NCBI GenBank assembly: GCA_031261605.1
Contig: JAISJI010000036.1
Span: 1 to 64,000, forward strand
Source: Ignavibacteria bacterium
GTDB lineage: Bacteria; Bacteroidota; Ignavibacteria; Kapaibacteriales; UBA2268
Length of the DNA: 64,000 nucleotides
Direction of reading: 5' to 3'
The stretch's first letter is position 1, and every line of letters begins with the position of its first letter. The notes below the pieces were generated by a model that was given only the letters and a program-made list of their open reading frames with translations, made no database searches and was not told the origin of the DNA. Shown here piece after piece: positions 52,297 through 61,222 of the stretch. The translations under genes were made by a program, and so were the position numbers.

Positions 52297-53169
52297 ATGA
52301 CTAAAGAAAGAATGTCATCCGCATCCAAAGTATCTAGAGTTCTTTGGATAAACTTAGCGCTAGTCGCTATGCTCACGCTATCATTCACATCCTGTAATGA
52401 CAGCGACAATTCAGTAACAACCCCATCGGGTAATGGCAATAAACTTCTGCCAAAATCAGTTACTGCCACTTCCATCAACCCAGCCAATAGTAGTAATCCC
52501 TACGACATCTACGGGCTAACCCATAATGACATCATTATGAGTTACATAACCGACAGCCTCCACTATAGCGGACGGAACGCAGATAGTTTGTTAGACGACT
52601 ATTACAGTTTCAGGTTGGAGTATTTAACCGATAACGACCCGTTTGATTTATCCACGGCGAGTTACATTGCTTTAAACAATGCCGAAAGGAGCAGTATGTT
52701 TAGCGACTCAGTGTTTTCACATAGGTATTTAGACACTCTATGTGAAATTATAGACAATTGCACAAGTTATACTAGCGAGTCCATAACTATTTGCATAAAT
52801 AGCATTAAATTCCTTGAAAGCACTGTACTTACAGACGCTACGTCTGGCACTGCTACTAAGAAAGAAATACTAAAAAGAACTTCTATAGCACGCTATAGCC
52901 TTGCTTTATGGTATGACCAATTTACAGACACGACTTCAGATTTTTTAACTTATTGCACTGAAAACGAACCACTAACAGATGGAATTGTAACACTGATTGA
53001 GAATGCACCTAATACAAAAGATCAACTATGGCACGATTTGTGGAATTGGGGTTGGGATGAATTCGCTGCCCTTACAAAATTGGATGTGTACGAAGGTGAT
53101 GGCGCTTCTATGTCAGCAGCTCTTGGGCTTTGGCGCGAAAAAAGAAATGAAATTTGGGGACAATTATAA
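52297..53169 (+). CDS. Lipoprotein of unknown function
   Basis: The protein is 290 residues from ATG 52297, which follows GGAGAAAAA and fits the promoter at 52079. Longer upstream readings are not protein-like. A basic start and lipobox (VLWINLALVAMLTLSFTSC) place it in a membrane, probably the outer one. The mature part is polar and helical (ITDSLHYSGRNADSLLDDYY), without a domain I know. A hairpin at 53181 closes the gene. Confidence 0.72.
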   Translation: MTKERMSSASKVSRVLWINLALVAMLTLSFTSCNDSDNSVTTPSGNGNKLLPKSVTATSINPANSSNPYDIYGLTHNDIIMSYITDSLHYSGRNADSLLDDYYSFRLEYLTDNDPFDLSTASYIALNNAERSSMFSDSVFSHRYLDTLCEIIDNCTSYTSESITICINSIKFLESTVLTDATSGTATKKEILKRTSIARYSLALWYDQFTDTTSDFLTYCTENEPLTDGIVTLIENAPNTKDQLWHDLWNWGWDEFAALTKLDVYEGDGASMSAALGLWREKRNEIWGQL

Positions 53170-53180
53170 TTTTGATTCTA

Positions 53181-53213
53181 TTCCCCTGCTTAGCATTATG
53201 CTAGGCAGGGGAA
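53181..53213. terminator. Strong hairpin between lipoprotein and T9SS cargo gene
   Basis: TTCCCCTGC (53181-53189) pairs with GCAGGGGAA (53205-53213), and TAGCAT/ATGCTA extends the stem. There is no long T-run (only ATTTATT), so it may be a weak terminator or an RNA-stability element at the head of the next gene, whose ATG is at 53231. Confidence 0.6.
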
Positions 53214-53230
53214 ATTTATTACGAGGTAAA

Positions 53231-54214
53231 ATGAAAAAATATATCATCCAAATAATTATCACCATAACTATTATACTTAGCATCTCTACCACATCTACAG
53301 CAGAAACCAGAGGATTTTTACCACCAGAAGGACTTATTGCAAGCATCACAAATTATGTCAAAAACGCTATTACAAATCCCGAACTTATATACATATCATT
53401 TGATAACACATGGACTTTTACTGATTTTACAGATGAATCGTCTATCTATATATCCACTGCGGATACAATTCATTGTGGATGGGCGAATATGTGGAGTTAT
53501 GGTTTTTTAGCAGAAACAGGCGCAGAATTGCAAGTAAATGAAGTTGCTAATAATATGGGAGATGTTTCAATCTACACAATTGGCTCATTATCACCACTAA
53601 ATAGCCCATATATAAAACGCAACCTTCCCCCAATGTTCTCAACTACCACTCCCCTACCTGCTGGATTGGATTGGCAAACAGCAACCGCTTTTGCTAATCA
53701 ACTCGTTAAAAATGAAGAGTTTATAGATGCTTGCGTAAAAGATAATGGTTACAGCAAAAGCCACAATGACGGCATATATGTGCTAATAACTTTGGGCACT
53801 GCAGCCGAAAATAATCCGATAAATATGGTGCCGGGGACTGTGTATTGGATGGCGTGTGTCATTGAAATTGAAAGAGATAGCGATAATTCCGAGCGCTTGA
53901 AGGAGATGCACTACTGCTTCGCCGATGCCTATACTTTGGAAATGAATTGCAATGTGATTTCTGGGATTTTGGAGCCGACGGTATCTAATAAAATCAATGT
54001 TTATCCAAATCCAGCAAAAGGCATTGTAAATATTGATGTTAGAGATGAAATTGTGAGCGAAATTGAGTTAATTGATGTGAATGGGCATTTACTCAAAACT
54101 TACGATGGTAGTTCCATAACATTAGATTTATCAAGGGCTAATGCAGGAAGTTATTATTTATGTTTCACCATAAATAAAGTGAAGTACTTTAAGGTGATTA
54201 TTGTGGGAAAATAA
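53231..54214 (+). CDS. Secreted protein with T9SS type-A sorting domain
   Basis: The protein is 327 residues from ATG 53231 (GAGGTAAAATG). A signal peptide (IIQIIITITIILSISTTSTA) precedes a globular body of unknown fold (residues 25-240). The end is a T9SS type-A domain: INVYPNPAKGIVNIDV, EIELIDVNGHLLKTYDG, then LSRANAGSYYLCFTINKVKY and FKVIIVGK. It is exported by Sec and then by T9SS to the surface or medium. Confidence 0.85.
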   Translation: MKKYIIQIIITITIILSISTTSTAETRGFLPPEGLIASITNYVKNAITNPELIYISFDNTWTFTDFTDESSIYISTADTIHCGWANMWSYGFLAETGAELQVNEVANNMGDVSIYTIGSLSPLNSPYIKRNLPPMFSTTTPLPAGLDWQTATAFANQLVKNEEFIDACVKDNGYSKSHNDGIYVLITLGTAAENNPINMVPGTVYWMACVIEIERDSDNSERLKEMHYCFADAYTLEMNCNVISGILEPTVSNKINVYPNPAKGIVNIDVRDEIVSEIELIDVNGHLLKTYDGSSITLDLSRANAGSYYLCFTINKVKYFKVIIVGK

Positions 54215-54264
54215 TTCTGAATTGTTGAAAAATATTTAAAATAGGGGCATCTGCTCCTATTTTT

Positions 54265-54960
54265 TTATATATCCAGCGTGTAATCCATAAATTTATAAAA
54301 TCCAATATCTTCAATAAATTCAAAGGAATAGATGTATGATTTAGGGTTTTTTGTATCATCATAAAAAGTGATATTGACTTGCCATATTTTTTTCGGGGTG
54401 GAGTTCAAAATAATTTCGCCGATATAATTCCAAGTCGCATTCCTATACAATTTACAATTATTATTTCCAACTTGTATGCTCGTAGAATCCGTTATACTGC
54501 AAGGAGTGATAGCGGATTTATATGGAATATTGAAAAAATAAGAGTAAAAATTTAGCGTATAATTGGCGATAGCGGGATTATTTTTTGCGGCAAAAATATA
54601 GCCAGAATCTGTATCAGCAAGCGCAAAATACATCCGCTTTTTCAAATTTCCCTCCCAATATACAAATTGCAGATTCATAGCATTTATATTTGTCTTATTT
54701 GTAGTATCCCAAAAGAATTTTGCATAAGATATTGAATTATCGTAAATTACTTCTAAATATGCGGAGTCCCCAGAATTTGAGTGCATAATCCAAGTTTGCT
54801 CATAAGTAATTGGAAACAAATGCTTTGTAGGAGTTTTTGTAGTATCTGGATTTGGCTCTGTATTTACTATAGAATTGTTATCATTACAAGATTGTAATAA
54901 CAATAAAAATGTTATTATAATAAAAGTGTAGTAATTCTTTTTTATATTTATGATATTCAT
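54265..54960 (-). CDS. Lipoprotein of unknown function
   Basis: This 231-residue protein has a lipobox (FIIITFLLLLQSCND). An Asn/Thr/Pro-rich linker leads to a beta-rich domain with repeated aromatic strands (YEQTWIMHSNSGDSAYLEVI, YNATWNYIGEII-like strands). I do not recognise the family. It converges with the T9SS cargo gene (50-base gap) and diverges from grpE. Confidence 0.7.
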   Translation of the reverse strand: MNIINIKKNYYTFIIITFLLLLQSCNDNNSIVNTEPNPDTTKTPTKHLFPITYEQTWIMHSNSGDSAYLEVIYDNSISYAKFFWDTTNKTNINAMNLQFVYWEGNLKKRMYFALADTDSGYIFAAKNNPAIANYTLNFYSYFFNIPYKSAITPCSITDSTSIQVGNNNCKLYRNATWNYIGEIILNSTPKKIWQVNITFYDDTKNPKSYIYSFEFIEDIGFYKFMDYTLDI

Positions 54961-55030
54961 TTCAAAAATTATTCGTATATTTGTAATTAATATACGTTAC
55001 AACTTCAAAAATCATACCAAAAAAAATAAA

Positions 55031-55642
55031 ATGGATACATCTAAACAACCTAATCCAAAAAAAATGAGCATAATAGATAAAAACAAAGAATTAGAAAATT
55101 CCAAACCCAACGCCACTGCATTGGCAAAGCAAATAAATGAGCTAACCAACCAAAATAAAGAGCTTACAGCGAATAATGCAGAATTAAATGCACAAGTAGA
55201 GCAACTCACAGCCAACAATGCCGAATTGGAAGATATGCTGAAACGGCGAGTGGCAGAATTTGAGAACTATAAACGCAGAACCGATAAGGAAAAGATGGAC
55301 TTATTGGATTATGGTAGCGGAAAATTGCTCGCAAAATTTGTGGATATTTTGGACGATTTAGCCAATGCGACTGATGCGGCGAAAAAATCGGACGATACAA
55401 ATGCCGTTGTAACTGGCTTAGAGATGATTGCACAGAAAACAGCAAAACTCTTTGCAGATGAAGGAGTTACGCTTATGGATGTAAATATCGGCGATGAATT
55501 TAATGTGGAATATCACGAGGCACTAATGACACAACCGTCTGATTTACCAGAGGGTTGCATTACGATGATATTGCAAAAAGGATATATGTATAAAGATAAG
55601 GTAATCAGATATGCAAAAGTTGCGACATCGGCAGGAAGTTAA
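55031..55642 (+). CDS. grpE: Nucleotide exchange factor GrpE
   Basis: The protein is 203 residues from ATG 55031; the upstream in-frame part is not conserved. A long N-terminal coiled coil contains a near-repeat (LTANNAELNAQVEQLTANNA). The family core follows (RRVAEFENYKRRTDKEKMDLLDYG, then KLLAKFVDILDDLANA), with the end HEALMTQPSDLPEGCITMILQKGY and YKDKVIRYAKVATS. GrpE releases ADP from DnaK. Unusually, no dnaJ follows. Confidence 0.93.
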   Translation: MDTSKQPNPKKMSIIDKNKELENSKPNATALAKQINELTNQNKELTANNAELNAQVEQLTANNAELEDMLKRRVAEFENYKRRTDKEKMDLLDYGSGKLLAKFVDILDDLANATDAAKKSDDTNAVVTGLEMIAQKTAKLFADEGVTLMDVNIGDEFNVEYHEALMTQPSDLPEGCITMILQKGYMYKDKVIRYAKVATSAGS

Positions 55643-56573
55643 TAAACTGCTATATATCATTATGTTAGGGATTTTTGCTTCAATTAATATTTTTGCTCAA
55701 AATGAACCGCTAACTCCACAACAGCTTGATAGTATTACGCTTATGGCGGATGAGGACGAATTGTATGCAAATGAGCATATAAATTGGCATCGGCTGTTTG
55801 ATGTGTTCATTAATAGCCAAAATAAGTTGATAAATCACACGATGGTTAATTTAAATGTCGGAATTTCCTCGCCATCATTGCCGGATAAATTGAATATGGA
55901 GCCGCTACCGACAAGCAATTATTTCAACTTTGAATATGGCTTCGTCCGGTTAGATTCTGCATATAGATATAACAGATTGCGTTCATATTCTGGCGAATTT
56001 GCATTCATAGAGCAAAATACGAACGATTATGGCGTATTTAGTTCAAAAAACAAGGTTTATGCAAATCATTTTCTTTGGGGAGCCGGATTGCGTTCTGGAT
56101 ATGGAACACGTCTTTTTGATGATAGCGAAATGGAGTTGTATTGGCTACATTCCTCAGCATTTGTATGGACTTACTCGGATTATGACCAATATTCTGAGCA
56201 TCCATTTTTTGAAGCATTTGACCAAGAATATAAATTTGGAAATCGCGGTGCAGCAACGATAGAATATCGTGTAAATAATTGTTTTTTAATTGACTTAACT
56301 TATGAGCATACAAATTATTATAGTGGAATGGAATATGGAAAGTGGATTGGCACTTGGTTCATAGATTTTGCTTTACAGCGTTGGATTGATTTGTTAGACC
56401 CTTTATTTATTAAGGACTTAGGATATACTTATCCATTTGTGAAATTCTTTTACAAGAATGCCATTTCAATAATATTATCGGAGGCGCGTTTGATAAAGCA
56501 ATATTTTCCGTTTAAATCCGATTACTCCTTATTAGACAGACGGTTAGGTGTGGGAATTCGTTTCATATTTTGA
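55611..56573 (+). CDS. Secreted or outer-membrane protein of unknown function
   Basis: This 320-residue protein overlaps the grpE end by 32 bases. A signal-like segment (LLYIIMLGIFASINIFA) ends near residue 30. The mature part has many aromatic residues and alternating strands in the second half (YTYPFVKFFYKNAISIILSE, then LLDRRLGVGIRFIF), ending in Phe like outer-membrane proteins. I do not recognise the family. Confidence 0.65.
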   Translation: MQKLRHRQEVNKLLYIIMLGIFASINIFAQNEPLTPQQLDSITLMADEDELYANEHINWHRLFDVFINSQNKLINHTMVNLNVGISSPSLPDKLNMEPLPTSNYFNFEYGFVRLDSAYRYNRLRSYSGEFAFIEQNTNDYGVFSSKNKVYANHFLWGAGLRSGYGTRLFDDSEMELYWLHSSAFVWTYSDYDQYSEHPFFEAFDQEYKFGNRGAATIEYRVNNCFLIDLTYEHTNYYSGMEYGKWIGTWFIDFALQRWIDLLDPLFIKDLGYTYPFVKFFYKNAISIILSEARLIKQYFPFKSDYSLLDRRLGVGIRFIF

Positions 56574-56608
56574 TACATAAATAAATTGATAAATTACGGA
56601 GTTTTGCT

Positions 56609-56824
56609 ATGACAACAAAAAAACAAATTATTTTTTCGGCTATTTATGCCATTATATATGGTGTATTTATGTCCGTTGTTTTATCTATTATCAGCCCAGA
56701 CATTGCCATTAAAGATAGCATATTGTTTGGAATAATACTGGTTGTTTTTTCATTCCTTGTTCGCACAATCACTATTTATGTGCAAACAAGAAGAGATAGA
56801 AAGAAATCTGAACTATTACAATAA
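56609..56824 (+). CDS. Small two-TM protein, first of a pair
   Basis: This 71-residue protein has two hydrophobic helices around SIISPDIAIKDSILFG and a basic C-terminal tail (QTRRDRKKSE). It resembles the next gene in size, topology and the S-I-I-x-P-D motif, so the two are likely duplicates. Function unknown. Confidence 0.6.
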   Translation: MTTKKQIIFSAIYAIIYGVFMSVVLSIISPDIAIKDSILFGIILVVFSFLVRTITIYVQTRRDRKKSELLQ

Positions 56825-56836
56825 GGAGGATATATT

Positions 56837-57052
56837 ATGACAAAGACAAAGTGGATTGCCACTATAATTTCAGTAATAGTGATTACCACATTCTCGTTTA
56901 TAGTTTTCTCTATTATCTACCCAGATGTAAGCACCGAACGCAAAATATTGCAAGGAATAGGATACCCAATTTTTATGTTCCTTACGATTGTATTTATTTC
57001 CTTTATTAGACAGAGAAAGAAAACCACTTCACAAAATGCAAAAAATAATTAA
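56837..57052 (+). CDS. Small two-TM protein, second of a pair
   Basis: This 71-residue protein is preceded by a strong AAGGAGG site and lies 12 bases after its paralogue. It has two TM helices around SIIYPDVSTERKILQG and a basic tail (RQRKKTTSQNAKN). The patatin gene begins immediately after. Function unknown. Confidence 0.62.
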   Translation: MTKTKWIATIISVIVITTFSFIVFSIIYPDVSTERKILQGIGYPIFMFLTIVFISFIRQRKKTTSQNAKNN

Positions 57053-57053
57053 T

Positions 57054-59303
57054 ATGAGGAAATGGACACGTTGCCTACTTGCTCTCCCACTTCTTTTCGC
57101 ATCATTCGTATCTGCCAATTTGAACGCACGTCCTACAATAGCGGTAGTTCTTAGCGGCGGTGGAGCACGCGGCGGAGCGCATATAGGAATGCTTAAGTGC
57201 TTGGAAGATAATGGGATAGCGGTGGATTATGTAGTTGGAACGAGTATCGGTGCTATAATTGGCGGATTGTATTGTGTGGGATATAGTCCGATGCAGATTG
57301 ACTCTATATTTACTAGTTTTAATTGGGATAATCTATTTTCAATTCGCTACCAAAGCGATAGAGCCGATGTGTATTATGACCAGAAGGGCATAGAGGATAG
57401 AAGTATATTGACTTTGCGGTTTAACAACTTCAAATTTATCAGTCCGGAGGCGTTTTCGGAAGGGAATATATTGGATGATTTTTTTAAGTCATACGTGTTA
57501 AATAGCGATTATTATAGCACTTGCGACTTTGATAAATTACGCTATCCATTTAGAGCAGTGGCAACGGATTTAGTAAGTGGTAAATCGGTAGCGTTGCGTT
57601 CCGGTAATTTACCCAAAGCGATGCGTGCAAGTTCCACTTTGCCTGTAAATTTTGCACCTGTCCGCATTGACGATATGATATTGATAGATGGTGGCTTAAT
57701 GGCGAATATACCGGTGCGTTTTGCAAAGGAATTTAATCCAGATATAGTTATTGCGATAGATGCAACCAGCCCAATTCACAAAGCAAATGATATAAATACG
57801 ACTATGAAAATAGCCGACCAAGCCATCTCTATTACTATGAATACATTTGCCCGACACGATGCCACCACAGCAGATATATTAATTACACCATTCACTGATG
57901 CAGATGCAGATGGTAGCCAATACATTGATTTTTCAAACATTAGCGAGCAAGTAGAACTTGGATACAACGCCACAACAGCCAAATTGGATGAAATACGAAA
58001 CAAAATTGCAGCCATAAATGCTCCAAACCACTCTCATACATACAACTCTGAACCATCCACTCCTGTGGTAATCTCCCATATAGAAACGAATTACAATAAT
58101 GTAATAAGTTCCAATTTAATCAATGGCTTTCCATTACAAATCGGCGATACTCTTAGCAAGGAGAAGTTAAACGAATGCTATAAATATTATTTATCTCAAA
58201 ATAGGTATGATGACATAGACATACGTGTGAATGGCGATACAATGCGAATATTGCTTAATGAATTGAATAATCAAGTGCTTAGTTTGTCTGCAAGATTAGA
58301 TAACGAGAAATATGTAAGTGCCGGCTTGGACTTCGTAACAAAGCATATATTTTCGGCTAATATGTTGAATCAAATAACGTTACAAGCAAGTAATGTTAGC
58401 CGCCATTTTGGTATCGCCTTTATTAATCCGCATATTTTTAACAAAGCCATTTCGTTTAATATATCCGGCTATTGGGATTGGAAGGACATTAATATGTATC
58501 AGCAAATCAACAATGGCAATACATATAAAAGCGAAATTATAGATACAAATTTTATTAAGCGTCTGGGTTTTAAGGCGTCTGTCGGCACTCCAATTGAGAA
58601 TAAAGGATTACTTAAAGCAGAGTATAGATTTGAGAAGCAGAATTATGGATTGCTAAGAGCATCCAAAGATAATGATAATAGTATGCTTTACGAAAATTGG
58701 GTCTCTTTATTCGGCATCTTTATGCAGTATGACAACCGCAACACGCCATTCTTTACCACAAGTGGTAGCGTAATAGATGTGTCGTTAGTCACTCATTTAT
58801 TTGGAGATAGCAAGTATTCGCAGTTCTCTAAATTGCAGGCATACTTAGCAACAAATTTCAATTTCGGTAGCAACCAAAAGCACAACATCAGACCATCCAT
58901 ATTCTTTGGAGCAGGCGACAATACGCTTCCATTTTCAGAACAATTTTTCCTTGGCGGACAACAGGAATTCTTTGGTATGCGTGAGAATGAAAATATAGGA
59001 CGACAGGTATTCCGCTTATCATTACAATACAGATACAAATTGCCTAAGTATCTTTCTATACTATCATTTAACTCATTTGCATCGGTGAGATATGATTTGG
59101 GCAATGTTTGGGAAAATCCCGAGCAGATAAAGTTCGCTACATTGAAGCACGGTGTCGGTATATCATATTTCATAGACACACCGATAGGTCCAGCAGCATT
59201 CTCCATCGGCAGAGCATTTAACTTTGTGAGCGAAAATAGTGCATTTAAATACATCCGCTTTGGTGATTATCTGCTATATTTTTCATTAGGTATGAATTTA
59301 TAG
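57054..59303 (+). CDS. Patatin-like phospholipase with C-terminal outer-membrane barrel
   Basis: The protein is 749 residues from ATG 57054 (an ATG at 57036 is also possible). A signal peptide (LLALPLLFASFVSANLNA) leads to a patatin domain with oxyanion hole GGGARGGAHIGML, nucleophile elbow VGTSIGAIIG, and DGG in LIDGGLMANIPV. A POTRA-like link (about 365-430) and a 16-strand-type barrel follow, with a final FSLGMNL. This is the PlpD-like type Vd secretion layout, with the lipase part exposed or in the periplasm. Its end overlaps the comEC end by 37 bases. Confidence 0.88.
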   Translation: MRKWTRCLLALPLLFASFVSANLNARPTIAVVLSGGGARGGAHIGMLKCLEDNGIAVDYVVGTSIGAIIGGLYCVGYSPMQIDSIFTSFNWDNLFSIRYQSDRADVYYDQKGIEDRSILTLRFNNFKFISPEAFSEGNILDDFFKSYVLNSDYYSTCDFDKLRYPFRAVATDLVSGKSVALRSGNLPKAMRASSTLPVNFAPVRIDDMILIDGGLMANIPVRFAKEFNPDIVIAIDATSPIHKANDINTTMKIADQAISITMNTFARHDATTADILITPFTDADADGSQYIDFSNISEQVELGYNATTAKLDEIRNKIAAINAPNHSHTYNSEPSTPVVISHIETNYNNVISSNLINGFPLQIGDTLSKEKLNECYKYYLSQNRYDDIDIRVNGDTMRILLNELNNQVLSLSARLDNEKYVSAGLDFVTKHIFSANMLNQITLQASNVSRHFGIAFINPHIFNKAISFNISGYWDWKDINMYQQINNGNTYKSEIIDTNFIKRLGFKASVGTPIENKGLLKAEYRFEKQNYGLLRASKDNDNSMLYENWVSLFGIFMQYDNRNTPFFTTSGSVIDVSLVTHLFGDSKYSQFSKLQAYLATNFNFGSNQKHNIRPSIFFGAGDNTLPFSEQFFLGGQQEFFGMRENENIGRQVFRLSLQYRYKLPKYLSILSFNSFASVRYDLGNVWENPEQIKFATLKHGVGISYFIDTPIGPAAFSIGRAFNFVSENSAFKYIRFGDYLLYFSLGMNL

Positions 59304-61222
59304 TATTGTATGATACTTCTGATATTTCTCCCATTCAAATACATCCGCTCTAAATGCTTTTGTTCTGCTGACGTAAGCATCCGTATTTTATACTTATTCC
59401 CAATATTATTCTCCTTCGCAAACTCATATCCGAAGCTCCCACTAACAGCAATGTATTTCACATTCTGTTCTTCCACGAAGTTCTTCAATCTAGACGCATT
59501 AAAATATTTTTGCTTTGGGTATCTATCTGCGAGCCAGATGAATTTTTCGCCATCGGCAAGCGGAATGGATAGAATGCAATATTTCTCTGTCGGATATACT
59601 TCTACCGCATCATCCTCTGTATTAGTCGCAATTACACTAACAGCAAAGATGACAGATACGCAAACACATAGACGCAATAGCAGAACACGCCACTTCCCAG
59701 CAAGCAGTATATAAACCACTGCAATAGATGAGAGCGTTGCTAGGAATGTAATATTGTATATATTGGTAATGGCGGCGAAACTCAAACTACTTGCACTCAT
59801 TGCAAGCCATTGGCACAATTCAACACACCACTCTACCGCTGTTGCAAAGAGAGTCCCAAGCGAAATGGATATGAATGAACAGCATACCGACACAAGCGAT
59901 GCTACTAATCCTAATGAAAATATAGGAATGACAATGATATTGGTTAATGGCGATAGAATAGATATGCAATGGAAGTAATACGCAACGAGCGGGTCTATCA
60001 ATACGGATGCCGAGAGAGTCATCGTCAGCGAATTGATTACATATAGGCGTCTCTTCTGCTCCTTCTCTACATTGAATAGATTGATTAACCCACATCTAAT
60101 AACAGGATAGAACAGCATTATTCCACAAATAGATAGCATTGACATTTGGAAACTCGCAGCGAATAGCATACTCGGCGATATGAACATCGCTGCGAGTAGG
60201 ACAATAGAAACAACATTGAGTGGATTGGTCGGACGTTGGATAACCCAGCCGGTTAAGAACAATATGGACATTGCTCCCGACCTAATCGCAGAGTGTTGCA
60301 TTCCGGTAAGCCATACAAAGGCGATTACAAAGAATACGAAGCAGATAAATTTTAGCCAGCGGTTGCGAGTAAATATATTTAGCAGAAGTATAAATGCACC
60401 CGATAGTATTGCAATATGAAATCCACTCAATGACAATAGATGTGCAACACCCGACAGAGAGAAGTTTTGCTGTGTCTCATAAGATAAATCCGACCTATCG
60501 GCAAGCAAAATCGCTTTAACAAAAGCAGCCGTAGATGAGGTAAAGAGTGTATTGATTTTGGCTATAATAGCTGTATTAATCACATTGCGTAAATGTTGGT
60601 ATCCACTTGCGGAGCGTAGGGTTTTCACTTTATCGGAGGTTGTGCTACCGAACCAATTCACATCTATACCACGAGCATAAGTTCGCTCGTCAAATGCTTC
60701 ATTGAGGAACTTCATTCTGGGCGTTCGGATAGTGCAGACGGTCAGAATGGAGTCGCCAACTTGGATTGCCTTGCCGTTTGGTTTATCTTCCTGCGGATAT
60801 ATCGTGAGCCGTATCCTAATGTTATCCATCTTCGGGAGCGTCTGCGCGTCCATCCATCCGCTTAGGATTAATTGTGTTTGTTCTGCGTTTTGCTTTGTAA
60901 TTTGGACTACATTGCCGGATATAGTTGCGGGCTGTTGCGGTATTATCTTATCGGGAAAATGTATCACCCCATTCTGTGCATTAGCAAAGAGCAGGAAGCC
61001 GATACTGCAAGACAGCAAAATGTAAGATGTAGTATTGAATTTGCATATTAGAGCAATGATACTAACCACACAGCAGCCAATACCAATGGCAAGCGTAGTA
61101 TTGACGCTAATGTCAAGAAATGCACAAGACGCAAACGCACCCAATGCCATTGCTAATACCCAGAATACAATGGCAGAGTGTAACTCTATATGTTCAAATG
61201 GACTATCCGATTTCTTTCGCAT
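59267..61222 (-). CDS. comEC: ComEC/Rec2 family DNA uptake channel
   Basis: This 651-residue membrane protein has an N-terminal DUF4131-type OB-fold part. The competence domain includes LSLSGFHIAILSGAFILLL and AVLLTGWVIQRPTNPLN-like helices (about 200-510). No metallo-beta-lactamase domain is visible at the C-terminus, which is usual for many Bacteroidota forms. It should carry single-stranded DNA through the inner membrane. It overlaps lnt by 20 bases and is likely co-transcribed with it. Confidence 0.9.
   Translation of the reverse strand: MRKKSDSPFEHIELHSAIVFWVLAMALGAFASCAFLDISVNTTLAIGIGCCVVSIIALICKFNTTSYILLSCSIGFLLFANAQNGVIHFPDKIIPQQPATISGNVVQITKQNAEQTQLILSGWMDAQTLPKMDNIRIRLTIYPQEDKPNGKAIQVGDSILTVCTIRTPRMKFLNEAFDERTYARGIDVNWFGSTTSDKVKTLRSASGYQHLRNVINTAIIAKINTLFTSSTAAFVKAILLADRSDLSYETQQNFSLSGVAHLLSLSGFHIAILSGAFILLLNIFTRNRWLKFICFVFFVIAFVWLTGMQHSAIRSGAMSILFLTGWVIQRPTNPLNVVSIVLLAAMFISPSMLFAASFQMSMLSICGIMLFYPVIRCGLINLFNVEKEQKRRLYVINSLTMTLSASVLIDPLVAYYFHCISILSPLTNIIVIPIFSLGLVASLVSVCCSFISISLGTLFATAVEWCVELCQWLAMSASSLSFAAITNIYNITFLATLSSIAVVYILLAGKWRVLLLRLCVCVSVIFAVSVIATNTEDDAVEVYPTEKYCILSIPLADGEKFIWLADRYPKQKYFNASRLKNFVEEQNVKYIAVSGSFGYEFAKENNIGNKYKIRMLTSAEQKHLERMYLNGRNIRSIIQYYKFIPNEKYSR

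Noticed and set aside
52997..53230. N-terminal extension of the T9SS cargo ORF
   Set aside because: It overlaps the upstream lipoprotein gene in another frame, and the signal peptide begins at 53231.
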